DNA of 64,000 nucleotides, from the NCBI RefSeq assembly GCF_031157275.1, contig NZ_JAVIFW010000001.1:744001-808000 (forward strand), written 5' to 3'. The notes below the pieces were generated by a model. It was not told where the DNA came from, searched no databases, and saw only the letters and a list, made by a program, of their open reading frames with translations. Numbering within the stretch: position 1 is the stretch's first letter; every line of letters starts with the position of its first letter. The DNA comes from Streptomyces sp. LHD-70 (GTDB lineage: Bacteria > Actinomycetota > Actinomycetes > Streptomycetales > Streptomycetaceae). Below are positions 38,482-51,100 of this stretch, piece by piece. The position numbers were made by a program, and so were the translations under genes.

Positions 38482-39969
38482 TCAGCGCACTCGGCGCGGT
38501 GGCGTTGTGCCCACCCGTTCCGCCCTGCGGAACGATTGCCCACAACGGGGGGAGCGGGATGATTGCCCACAACGGGCGTACGTGAGTTGGGCGAGCTCGT
38601 CGAAGCCGATTCCGTCGAAGTCGCCTACGGACGTGGCGAGTTGGTTCTTGAGCGGGGCCGTCCAGCGGGGGTCGATCGCGTCCGGGTGTCCCGCGAGCAG
38701 GCCCGCGACCGAGCCCGCCGTGGCGCCGTTGGAGTCCGTGTCCCAGCCGCCCGACACCGCCCGCGTCACCGAGCCGTCGAAGTCCCCGTCGGCGTGGGTG
38801 AGCGCGGCGGCGAGCAGCGCGGCGTTGGGCACGACGTGCACCCAGTGGTGGGTGCCGTACGCGGCGTGCAGGGTGTCGACGACCGTGTCGAACGCCGTGT
38901 GCGTACGCGCGAGCCGGATGCCGTGCCGCACGGCCCGCGCGAGCCGGGAGCCGGGCGGTACGACGGCGAGCCCGGCGCGCAGCGCGCTGTGCACGTCGGC
39001 GGTCCCGCCCGCGGCCGAGGCGATCGTGGCCGCCGCGAACATCGCGCCGTACACGCCGTTCGCGGTGTGCGTGAGGCACGCGTCCCGGTGGACCTGCTCG
39101 GCGGCGGCGCCGGGGTCGCCTGGGTGGGTCAGGCCGTGCACGTCGGCGCGGATGAGGGCGCCGATCCACTCGCGGAACGGGTTGCGGTGCCGGGCCGTGC
39201 GCGGGGGTTCGACCCCGTCGAGGAGATTGCGGTACGCGACGCGCTCGGCGGTGAACGTACGGCCCGCCGGGAGCTCGTCAAGCCAGAGCGCGGCCACGTC
39301 ACGGGTCGTGAAGCCGGGCCCGTACCGCCGTAGCAACTCCAGGTTCAGCAAGGGGTAGTTGAGGTCGTCGTCCTCCGGCATGCCGTCGATGTTCTCGGCG
39401 AGCGAGGTGGGGGCGCTGCGCCGGTTCCACGGGTAGGCGGCGGCGAGTGCGGGGGACAGGCCGCGGGCTGTGAAGTAGCCGGTGAGGGGCCAGTTGCCGG
39501 TGGCGCGGGCGAGGGCGCGGATGCCGGTGAGGGGCAGTTTCTCGACGGGCTTGCCGAGCAGGCACCCGACGGCGCGGCCCAGCCAGGCGGCGTGCAGCCG
39601 GTCGAGGTCGGCCCCGGCGACGGGGTCGGGGGAGGGCCAGACCGTGCCGCAGAGCGCCCTGATCGCGGGCAGCTCGGTGGGTTCGGCGTACGGGTCCTGG
39701 GGTGTCGACTCGTCCAACTCGTCCAACTCGTCCAACTCGTCCAGCTCGTCGAGGAGTTGGACGGCAAGGCGGCGCAGTTCGGGGGCGGCGGGGGTGGTGG
39801 CGGCGCCCGCGCGGACCGGGGCCGGGGCGCCGCCCGCCGTGCGCCAGCGGTGCTCGATGTCCGCGACCGCCCGTGCGTCCCGGCCGTCCTCGGCGGCCTG
39901 GCGCAGCTCGTGGCCGAGCAGGTCCTCCGGCTGCACCCAGGTCAGCCGCAGCGCGGTGGCCGGGCTCAT
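38482..39969 (-). CDS. ADP-ribosylglycohydrolase family protein (paralogue D, with N-terminal extension)
   Basis: A 495-residue protein. The first ~110 residues are an extension containing four or five LDE repeats encoded by a nine-base tandem repeat (about 39707-39753). The ADP-ribosylglycohydrolase (DraG) fold follows: AWLGRAVGCLLGKPVEKLP, then MPEDDDLNYP in place of the usual TDDT metal motif, and GGWDTDSNGATAGSVAGLLAG near the C-terminus. The metal ligands are thus mostly kept but the first motif is changed. The last ~30 residues (CGQSFRRAERVGTTPP) are encoded by an interspersed repeat, so the original end was probably near LTYAR. ATG 39969 overlaps the stop of paralogue C. Substrate unknown. 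Confidence 0.85.
   Translation of the reverse strand: MSPATALRLTWVQPEDLLGHELRQAAEDGRDARAVADIEHRWRTAGGAPAPVRAGAATTPAAPELRRLAVQLLDELDELDELDELDESTPQDPYAEPTELPAIRALCGTVWPSPDPVAGADLDRLHAAWLGRAVGCLLGKPVEKLPLTGIRALARATGNWPLTGYFTARGLSPALAAAYPWNRRSAPTSLAENIDGMPEDDDLNYPLLNLELLRRYGPGFTTRDVAALWLDELPAGRTFTAERVAYRNLLDGVEPPRTARHRNPFREWIGALIRADVHGLTHPGDPGAAAEQVHRDACLTHTANGVYGAMFAAATIASAAGGTADVHSALRAGLAVVPPGSRLARAVRHGIRLARTHTAFDTVVDTLHAAYGTHHWVHVVPNAALLAAALTHADGDFDGSVTRAVSGGWDTDSNGATAGSVAGLLAGHPDAIDPRWTAPLKNQLATSVGDFDGIGFDELAQLTYARCGQSSRSPRCGQSFRRAERVGTTPPRRVR
38487..38549. repeat. Interspersed repeat, left copy (C-terminus of paralogue D)
   Basis: Shares a 27-base identical core (38507-38533) and similar flanks, about 62 bases in all, with 42329-42390 in the same orientation. 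The core forms a hairpin (GTTCCGC-CCT-GCGGAAC). The trailing segment (attgcccacaacggg) is tandemly duplicated here. This element type is common between Streptomyces genes. Confidence 0.8.
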
Positions 39970-41144
39970 GCCGGGTCGCCCGCGAGCAGCTGGAAGGCGT
40001 CCGCGTGCGCGGCCCTGCGCTCCTGGTCGCGGGCGAACACCTCGCGGGCCACCGCCGCGAGCAGCTCCGCCGGAGCGTGCAGGTCGAGCCGGCTGGCCTC
40101 GGCGACCTGCTTGGCCCAGTCCTGTGGCGGTCCGGAGCCGAGGGCGCCCGCGATCGCGCCGCCCATCGTGGCGATCGAGTCGCAGTCCCGGCCGTAGTTG
40201 ACGGAGCCGAGCACCGTACGGCGGTATTCGCCCGCGCCGACAAGGAGCATGCCCAGGGCGATGGGGAGTTCCTCGATGGCGTGCAGCCGGGAGGGGCGGC
40301 GGGCGCCGAGCGAGGGGGCGCGGTAGTCGGGGCCGACCGTGTCGAAGGGGGCTACGGCCTCGCGCAGCGGGCGAAGCGCGGTCTCGAAGTCCTGGTGGCG
40401 CACGGCGACTTCGCAGACCGCCTCGATCGCGGCGCGCGTGCCGTCCTTGGCGAGGCGGAGGCAGGCGTCCACGACCGAGGCGGGGCTGGCCTCGGGTGCG
40501 CAGGCCGCCGCGACCGCCGCCGCGAACACCCCGGCCGCCTCCCTGCCGTACGAGGACTGGTGGGCGCCCGCGACGTCCAGGGCCTCGGTGTAGGCGGCGC
40601 GCGGGTCGGCCGCGTTGACCAGGCCGACCGGCGCCATGTACATCGCCGCGCCGCAGTTGACGATGTTGCCGGTGCCGGCCTCGCGCGGGTCGACGTGGGC
40701 GTAGTGCAGACGGGCCACGATCCACTTCTCGGCGAGGAAGATCCGCTGCAGCGGCAGCGCCTCGGCCTCGAGTTCGGGGATCCAGCGGGGCGTGCCCATC
40801 AGGTCGGGGACGAGGTGGTCGGCGACCGCGTACGCGTCGAGGTGGTCGCGGACCGTGGCGTAGACGCGGACCAGCGCGTGGGTCATCAAGGTGTCGTCGG
40901 TGATGTGCCCGTCGCCCTTGTGGTACGGGGCGATCGGCCGGGCCGTACGCCAGTCGTCCCCGTGCCAGGGGCCGACGATGCCGTTGACCCGGCCGCCGTG
41001 ACGCTCGCTGATCTGCTCGGGCGTCCAGCCCTCGACGGGCCCGCCGAGCGCGTCGCCGACCGCGGCGCCGACGAGGCTCGCGGTGATGCGTTCGTCGAGC
41101 GTGGGCCTGCGCGCCTGCGGTGTGGTGTCTGTTGTGTCGGTCAT
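39966..41144 (-). CDS. ADP-ribosylglycohydrolase family protein (paralogue C)
   Basis: A 392-residue DraG-type enzyme predicted to remove ADP-ribose from proteins or small molecules. It has the full set of motifs: VGAAVGDALGGPVEGW, GHITDDTLMT (metal-binding TDDT) and NYGRDCDSIATMGGAIAGAL (C-terminal DxD metal site). ATG 41144 is taken, although its Shine-Dalgarno is weak. It is coupled to paralogue D by an ATGA overlap and follows paralogue B by 25 bases. Of the four, this one and A look most clearly active. Confidence 0.9.
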   Translation of the reverse strand: MTDTTDTTPQARRPTLDERITASLVGAAVGDALGGPVEGWTPEQISERHGGRVNGIVGPWHGDDWRTARPIAPYHKGDGHITDDTLMTHALVRVYATVRDHLDAYAVADHLVPDLMGTPRWIPELEAEALPLQRIFLAEKWIVARLHYAHVDPREAGTGNIVNCGAAMYMAPVGLVNAADPRAAYTEALDVAGAHQSSYGREAAGVFAAAVAAACAPEASPASVVDACLRLAKDGTRAAIEAVCEVAVRHQDFETALRPLREAVAPFDTVGPDYRAPSLGARRPSRLHAIEELPIALGMLLVGAGEYRRTVLGSVNYGRDCDSIATMGGAIAGALGSGPPQDWAKQVAEASRLDLHAPAELLAAVAREVFARDQERRAAHADAFQLLAGDPA

Positions 41145-41169
41145 GGGGCGGAGTGTCCACCCGGAGCGG

Positions 41170-42420
41170 TCAGTTGTGGCGGGGGCGCGACAGCACGTCG
41201 GCCAGTTCGGTGCCCAGCTCCACCAGATCGGTCCCCGCGAGCCGGGGCAGCGCACAGCCCGACAGGGTCCGGCAGGCGTCCCGCCAGCTCTTCGGCACAC
41301 CCGCTGCGCCGCCGAGCGCACCGGTCAGGGCGCCCGCGAGCGCCGGCGCCGAGTCCGCGACCCGCGACAGGCAGGCGGCGGCGGGCACGGCCTCGGCGAG
41401 ACTGCCGCGCGCCGCGGTGGCCAGGGCGAGGGCCACGGGCACGGTCTCGGCGGCGGCGATCCCGTAGCTGTAGACGTGGTCCACGATCTGGTGTTCCAGG
41501 AGGGGTACGAGGACGAAGGTGCCGTTCTCGTCGGCGTGCCGGGCGAGGTGTACCGCGAGGCGGGCGTTGCGGCCGATCTCGGTCTCGTGCGGGAGCTGGT
41601 CGAGGGCGGCGTCGACGACCTCGTCCACGTCGGGTCGTCCTTCCGGCTGCGCGAGCGCCACGGCGACGGCGGCGGCGATCGCCCGGGCGCCGTGCACGCC
41701 GTCGCCGTCGTTCGTGTAGCGGGCGTCGAACTCGGCGAGCTCGGCGGCGGCTCGGGGATCGCCGGGGTGTACGGCGGCGAGCACGGCGGCCCGTACGCAG
41801 GCCGCGTCGTCGAAGAAGTGCGGGTTGTCGTGCCCGGTGGCGGGCGGGCGCAGGCCGGTGGCGAGATTGCCGAGCCCGGCGCGTACGGAGATCCGCGCCC
41901 GCAGCGGGATCTGCGCCGACTCGACCTCGGGGGCGCGGTCCGCTGCCGCGGCGATCTGGGCGGCGAGGATCTGCCAGTGGTGGTCGATGGCGGCGCGGAC
42001 GTCTCCCGTTCCCTCAACTTCCGCTGCCAGTACGGCGGTTGCGGTGTACGCGGCCCACTCGGCGTCGTCGGAGGGGCCGAGGCGGAGGGGTTCGGGGGGC
42101 TGGTTGAGGGCGATGGGGACGGGGAGGGTGGTGGTGGCGTTCTGCTCGGCGAAGGTGTCGAGTTCTCGGGTCAGTCTTCTCGTCCACTCCGGCATGCGTG
42201 CCGCTCTGTGTCTGGCCGCGGGCCAGCCCGCTGCGTCGCCTGCGGCGAGGCCCAGTAGTAGGCCCTGTAGTTGGGCGCCCTGGACCGGGGTTGCCCTCGC
42301 TGGTCGTGGGTTGGACCCCTCCTTCAAGGCACTCGGCACCGGGGGCTGTGCCCACCCGTTCCGCCCTGCGGAACATCTGCCCACAGCGGGTACGGAGTCG
42401 CTGCCCGCAGCGCTACTCAT
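41170..42420 (-). CDS. ADP-ribosylglycohydrolase-like protein (paralogue B, divergent active site)
   Basis: A 416-residue member of the same family. LLLGLAAGDAAGWP and LGPSDDAEWAAYTA correspond to the first two motifs. The C-terminal metal motif reads CLSRVADSAPALAGALTGAL, with Val where the first Asp of GRDADT is expected, so catalysis is doubtful. Residues about 10-33 are encoded by the interspersed repeat at 42329-42390, inserted between the start codon and the domain. ATG 42420 overlaps the stop of paralogue A (ATGA). It may be a regulatory or binding pseudoenzyme working with its neighbours; this is inference. Confidence 0.82.
   Translation of the reverse strand: MSSAAGSDSVPAVGRCSAGRNGWAQPPVPSALKEGSNPRPARATPVQGAQLQGLLLGLAAGDAAGWPAARHRAARMPEWTRRLTRELDTFAEQNATTTLPVPIALNQPPEPLRLGPSDDAEWAAYTATAVLAAEVEGTGDVRAAIDHHWQILAAQIAAAADRAPEVESAQIPLRARISVRAGLGNLATGLRPPATGHDNPHFFDDAACVRAAVLAAVHPGDPRAAAELAEFDARYTNDGDGVHGARAIAAAVAVALAQPEGRPDVDEVVDAALDQLPHETEIGRNARLAVHLARHADENGTFVLVPLLEHQIVDHVYSYGIAAAETVPVALALATAARGSLAEAVPAAACLSRVADSAPALAGALTGALGGAAGVPKSWRDACRTLSGCALPRLAGTDLVELGTELADVLSRPRHN
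42329..42390. repeat. Interspersed repeat, right copy (N-terminus of paralogue B)
   Basis: The core 42348-42374 is identical to 38507-38533. The two copies are direct repeats 3.8 kb apart and flank paralogues B (mostly), C and D. It lies in frame inside the N-terminal coding region of paralogue B. Confidence 0.8.
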
Positions 42421-43421
42421 GGCGTCTCCTCCGGCGTCAGCAAGTCCGCGATGTCCAGGACGTGGTAGCCCGCCATCGAGGGGAGGCAGGTGCCGCGGAC
42501 CGGGCCGATGGTGCGGGCCCAGTCCGGGGGGATGGCGGTGATCGTGCGGTGTGCGCCCGCGAGTGCGCCCGCGAGTGCCGCCGTCGTGTCCGCGTCGCGG
42601 CCCATGTTGACCGCGGTCAGGACTGCCTCGCGGAAGTCGCCGCGGGCCGCCGCGAACGCGCCGAAGGCGAGGCCCACCGCCTCCGGGGCGAGGTCCGTCC
42701 ACGGGTAGCCGCCGATCACCACCGCCTTGCGGACCGCGCGGTCGCCGCCCGGTGCCGCCACCACCGCGCGGCGCAGCGAGCGGGACGTCCAGGAGTCCAG
42801 GGGGATCACCGAGAGCGCCGCCCCGATGACGGCCGCCGGGCCCTCGCCCACCATGGCCGCGGCGACGCCCGCCGCGATGGCCTGCGCGCCGTAGATGCCC
42901 TCGCCGTCGTGGCTGACTGTGCCGTCGATGGCGACCAGGCGGGCCGCCTCGGCCGGGTCGCCCGCGGCGAACACGCCGAAGGGGGCCGCGCGCATCGCGA
43001 GCCCGTCGCTCCAGGCGTGCCGGTGCTGTGCGGTGACGGGTGCGGCGAGGCCGCGGCGGAGGTTCTCCAGGGTGCCGCGTTCGCTGAACCCCGCGCCGCG
43101 GAACGGGCCTTCGTCGACGTCCGCGATCCACCGGTGCCAGGCCTTCTCGGCGTGCGCCACGGTCAGGGCCGAGCCGTGCCGGGCGAGCAGCAGGCCCGAG
43201 AAGATCGCGTACTCGGTGTCGTCCGTGCCCGCCGGGTCCTCGGCGACGAAGCCCTCGATGCGGCCCCAACGGCGGCGGATCTCCGAGGGCTTCATGTTCT
43301 CGACGGGGGCACCGAGCGCGTCGCCGACCGCGAGGCCGAGCAGTGCGCCGCGGGCGCGGGGCCGGAGCTCTGCCGCGTCGCCGGGTGCGGGTACCGGGAA
43401 ATCGCATGCAATCGACGCCAT
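42417..43421 (-). CDS. ADP-ribosylglycohydrolase family protein (paralogue A)
   Basis: A 334-residue DraG-type protein, the first gene of the array. Motifs are intact: ALLGLAVGDALGAPVENMKP, GTDDTEYAIFSGLLLA and NMGRDADTTAALAGALAGA. The frame runs further upstream, but ATG 43421 puts the domain about 25 residues from the start as in relatives. The Shine-Dalgarno is weak. It is divergent from the VIT-family gene across 271 bases, which must hold the operon promoter. Confidence 0.9.
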   Translation of the reverse strand: MASIACDFPVPAPGDAAELRPRARGALLGLAVGDALGAPVENMKPSEIRRRWGRIEGFVAEDPAGTDDTEYAIFSGLLLARHGSALTVAHAEKAWHRWIADVDEGPFRGAGFSERGTLENLRRGLAAPVTAQHRHAWSDGLAMRAAPFGVFAAGDPAEAARLVAIDGTVSHDGEGIYGAQAIAAGVAAAMVGEGPAAVIGAALSVIPLDSWTSRSLRRAVVAAPGGDRAVRKAVVIGGYPWTDLAPEAVGLAFGAFAAARGDFREAVLTAVNMGRDADTTAALAGALAGAHRTITAIPPDWARTIGPVRGTCLPSMAGYHVLDIADLLTPEETP

Positions 43422-43692
43422 GGCAGATGCTTCCCACACCGGGCGCTCCACGCCGCGCACGGCCGCCGACGTCACCCCTTCGACACTCCTCCGACGTCGT
43501 ACGAGCCGGCCCGGAAGCCGTGGTGAGCCAGGCCTTCCTGACCTACCGCGAGGGCCGGTAAGTACGGCCTTCCTTGCTGGCGAGGGCGATTTTTCGGGCG
43601 TAATTTCGAGTCCGTGAAGGGGCCCGGGGAGGCCCCGGAGGGGAGTCCGGGCGTACGGAACCGGGCTGACGGGGAAAGGAGCACCACGGGCG

Positions 43693-44424
43693 ATGGCGAT
43701 CATCGACAACGAGGCCACGCTGCACGAGGCCCACCGGGACAACCACACCCACCGTGACGTCAACGGCGGCTGGCTGCGGCCCGCCGTGTTCGGTGCGATG
43801 GACGGGCTCGTGTCCAACCTGGCGTTGATGACGGGCGTCGCGGGCGGTTCCGTGTCGCAGCAGACCCTCGTCATCACGGGGCTCGCCGGCCTCGCCGCGG
43901 GTGCGTTCTCGATGGCCGCCGGTGAGTACACCTCGGTCGCCTCCCAACGCGAGCTGGTCCAGGCCGAGTTGGACGTCGAGCGCCGGGAGCTGCGCAAGCA
44001 TCCGAAGGACGAGGAGAAGGAGCTCGCCGAGCTGTACATGGCGCGTGGTGTCGAGCCCGCGCTCGCGCACGAGGTGGCCCGGCAGCTGTCTCACGATCCG
44101 GAACAGGCCCTGGAGATCCACGCGCGCGAGGAGCTGGGCATCGACCCCGGTGACCTGCCCTCGCCGGTGGTGGCCGCGGCGTCGTCGTTCGGCGCGTTCG
44201 CGCTGGGCGCGCTGCTTCCCGTGCTGCCGTATCTGCTCGGCGCGAGTGTGCTGTGGCCGGCCGTGGTGCTCGCGCTGCTCGGCCTCTTCGCCTGCGGCGC
44301 GGTGGTGGCCCGGGTGACCGCGCGGTCCTGGTGGTTCAGCGGTCTGCGGCAGCTCGCGCTCGGCGGTGCGGCGGCCGGTGTGACGTACGCCCTGGGCACT
44401 CTCTTCGGAACCGCTCTAGGATGA
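43693..44424 (+). CDS. VIT1/CCC1 family transporter
   Basis: A 243-residue member of the vacuolar iron transporter family, which exports Fe2+ or Mn2+. The first span region WLRPAVFGAMDGLVSNLALMTG and the second AAGAFSMAAGEYTSVASQRELVQAE carry the family's hallmark residues. A charged helical metal-binding domain (about 95-150, with EKELAELYMARGVE) separates them from three C-terminal spans. ATG 43693 follows GGAAAGGAGC. It sits alone between the ADP-ribosylglycohydrolase operon and gltB. Confidence 0.92.
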   Translation: MAIIDNEATLHEAHRDNHTHRDVNGGWLRPAVFGAMDGLVSNLALMTGVAGGSVSQQTLVITGLAGLAAGAFSMAAGEYTSVASQRELVQAELDVERRELRKHPKDEEKELAELYMARGVEPALAHEVARQLSHDPEQALEIHAREELGIDPGDLPSPVVAAASSFGAFALGALLPVLPYLLGASVLWPAVVLALLGLFACGAVVARVTARSWWFSGLRQLALGGAAAGVTYALGTLFGTALG

Positions 44425-44462
44425 GCAGACGAAGGTCTATGCAAAGCGCTGCATAACCAATC

Positions 44463-44489
44463 GTTACTCGGCGGTTTCGGTTGCGTGAT
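44463..44489 (-). promoter_or_regulatory. Candidate GlnR box upstream of gltB (distal)
   Basis: On the minus strand the sequence reads ATCAC-n6-GAAAC-n6-GTAAC. The Streptomyces GlnR box is gTnAc-n6-GaAAc repeated, so the three half-sites match 4/5, 5/5 and 5/5 with exact spacing. It lies about 260 bases before gltB. Nitrogen control of GltBD by GlnR is inferred. Confidence 0.5.
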
Positions 44490-44650
44490 CGCCGGGCATG
44501 AGCCGTAAGCGCTGTGGGCAACGAAGCCCCCTCGCATCGGGTCCACGGTCGTTGATCTGTCCGGGTCGACCCTCTTTCACCGCATGAGCCAGCTCGGTGG
44601 TGTCCGCATGGTGGAACGAAGTATCCGGTTTTCGAGAAGGCCGCCATCAT

Positions 44651-44666
44651 GTAATCTGCACGAAAT
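44651..44666 (+). promoter_or_regulatory. Candidate GlnR box upstream of gltB (proximal)
   Basis: GTAAT-n6-GAAAT matches gTnAc-n6-GaAAc at 4/5 in each half, with correct spacing, 80 bases before the gltB start. It is weaker than the distal box but better placed for the promoter. Confidence 0.4.
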
Positions 44667-44746
44667 TTTGCGCACCGCGAGGGCCAACGTCGTCCCTCGG
44701 CACATGCACACACTGCACATTTGCCTCGACGACGACGGGAGTGCCG

Positions 44747-49298
<4,552 letters not shown>

Positions 49299-49306
<8 letters not shown>

Positions 49307-50759
49307 CCCGAAGGGCTTCCTCAACCACGGCCGCGAGGTCGCCGAGACCCGCCCCACCGAAGAGCGGGTCCGCGACTGGAACGAGGTCTACGTTCCCGGC
49401 TCGCTGCTCCCGATCATCTCCAAGCAGGCCTCGCGCTGCATGGACTGCGGCATCCCGTTCTGCCACAACGGCTGCCCGCTCGGGAACCTGATCCCCGAGT
49501 GGAACGACTACGCGTACCGCGAGGACTGGTCGGCGGCGCAGGAGCGGCTGCACGCGACGAACAACTTCCCGGAGTTCACGGGCCGTCTGTGCCCCGCTCC
49601 CTGTGAGTCGGCGTGCGTCCTCGGCATCAACCAGCCGGCCGTGACCATCAAGAACGTCGAGGTCTCGATCATCGACCAGGCGTGGGACCGAGGCGATGTC
49701 GCGCCCCAGGCCCCGGAGCGCCTCTCCGGCAAGACGGTCGCGGTCATCGGCTCGGGCCCGGCGGGTCTGGCCGCCGCCCAGCAGCTCACGCGGGCCGGCC
49801 ACACCGTCGCCGTCTACGAGCGCGCGGACCGTATCGGTGGTCTCCTCCGGTACGGCATCCCCGAGTTCAAGATGGAGAAGCGGCACATCAACCGCCGTAT
49901 CGAGCAGATGCGCGCGGAGGGCACCAAGTTCCGCACCGAGATCGAGATCGGCCGCGACATCGACGCCGCGAAGCTGCGCAAGCGGTACGACGCCGTGGTG
50001 ATCGCCGCGGGCGCGACGGTCTCCCGCGATCTCCCGGTCCCCGGGCGCGAGTTGAACGGCATCCACTTCGCGATGGAGTACCTGCCGCTCGCGAACAAGG
50101 TGCAGGAGGGCGACTACGTGGCGCCCCCCATCACCGCCGAGGGCAAGCACGTCGTCGTGATCGGCGGCGGTGACACCGGCGCGGACTGCGTGGGCACCGC
50201 CCACCGCCAGGGCGCGGCCTCCGTCACGCAGCTGGAGATCATGCCCAAGCCGGGCGAGGACCGGAACCCGGGCCAGCCCTGGCCGACCTTCCCGATGCTC
50301 TACAAGGTCACCTCCGCGCACGAGGAGGGCGGCGAGCGGGTCTACTCCGTCTCCACCACCCACTTCGAGGGCGACGAGGACGGCAACGTCCAGTACCTGC
50401 ACCTCATCGAGGTGGAGTTCAAGGACGGCAAGCTGGAGCAGAAGCCCGGCACCGAGCGGAAGATCCCGGCCCAGCTGGTCACGCTCGCGATGGGCTTCAC
50501 CGGCACCGACCAGGAGAACGGCCTCGTCTCGCAGTTCGGCCTGGAGCTCGACGCCCGCGGCAACGTCGCCCGCGACGCCGACTTCCAGACCAACGTCCCC
50601 GGCGTGTACGTCGCCGGTGACGCGGGCCGCGGCCAGTCCCTCATCGTCTGGGCCATCGCCGAGGGCCGCTCGGCCGCCCACGGCGTGGACCGCTTCCTCA
50701 CCGGGGCGTCGGACCTCCCGGCTCCCATCCGGCCCACGGACCGCGCCCTCACGGTGTAG
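49299..50759 (+). CDS. gltD: Glutamate synthase (NADPH) small subunit
   Basis: Small subunit of GOGAT, 486 residues, passing electrons from NADPH to GltB. N-terminal 4Fe-4S cysteines are in [19 protein letters not shown] and [14 protein letters not shown]. The FAD site is [17 protein letters not shown] and the NADPH site [16 protein letters not shown]. The ATG lies inside the end of gltB. Confidence 0.97.
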
Positions 50760-51100
50760 CCCGTACGGCCCCAACCGACGCTCCGTACAACGGCGTACGG
50801 ACCTGACGCAGCGCCTGCCTGACTGTCCCCGACCGGACGACGAGGTAGGCGCTGCGGCATTTTTTCTTCCCCAAAGATGCGCAGTTCCCCGCGCCCCTTA
50901 AGAGGAAAGGGCGCGCCGCAGGCGACGTTGCGCGCTCCGCAATGCAGGCCGCACATATTGCACCCGTCGCAATGACAGTCACGGTTCGGCCGCGTATCCG
51001 GATGGGTCTAGACCGGCTCGTTCCCGCGTGGTGAGAATCACTCACAGCGGGGGTCGTTCACCGAGATCTCCGTGTGGACCGCCATCCAGGAGGCGCCGGT
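50760..51100 (+). promoter_or_regulatory. Intergenic region between gltD and the sugar ABC operon (341 bases, no gene)
   Basis: It begins with a short inverted repeat (CCGTAC-n6-GTACGG) and a hairpin at 50890-50915 (GCGCCC with GGGCGC) that may end gltBD. The part near 50887-50900 resembles a common Streptomyces intergenic repeat (gcagttccccgcgcccc). The second half holds a candidate operator (50957-50973) and the Shine-Dalgarno AGGAGG at 8 bases before the solute-binding protein start. Confidence 0.5.
50957..50973. promoter_or_regulatory. Palindrome, candidate sugar-operon operator
   Basis: ATTGC-n7-GCAAT, 128 bases before the solute-binding protein gene. Palindromes built on TTGC/GCAA are typical of LacI-family operators of Streptomyces sugar importers. 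No regulator gene is adjacent, so the match is only suggestive. Confidence 0.35.

Larger units (their letters stand above)
44425..44746 (+). promoter_or_regulatory. gltB upstream region (322 bases, no gene)
   Basis: An AT-richer stretch with no convincing ORF. It contains the two GlnR-like boxes listed separately and ends in a GGGAG Shine-Dalgarno 6 bases before the gltB ATG. No strong terminator for the VIT gene was recognised. Confidence 0.5.

Noticed and set aside
38487..42390. Direct repeats as ends of a transposon carrying the ADP-ribosylglycohydrolase genes
   Set aside because: No transposase or integrase lies between them, no target duplication is visible, and the element type is a common Streptomyces intergenic palindrome.
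44425..44746. Small ORF or riboswitch in the gltB upstream region
   Set aside because: Short frames here lack Shine-Dalgarno sequences and overlap gltB out of frame; no known riboswitch core was recognised.
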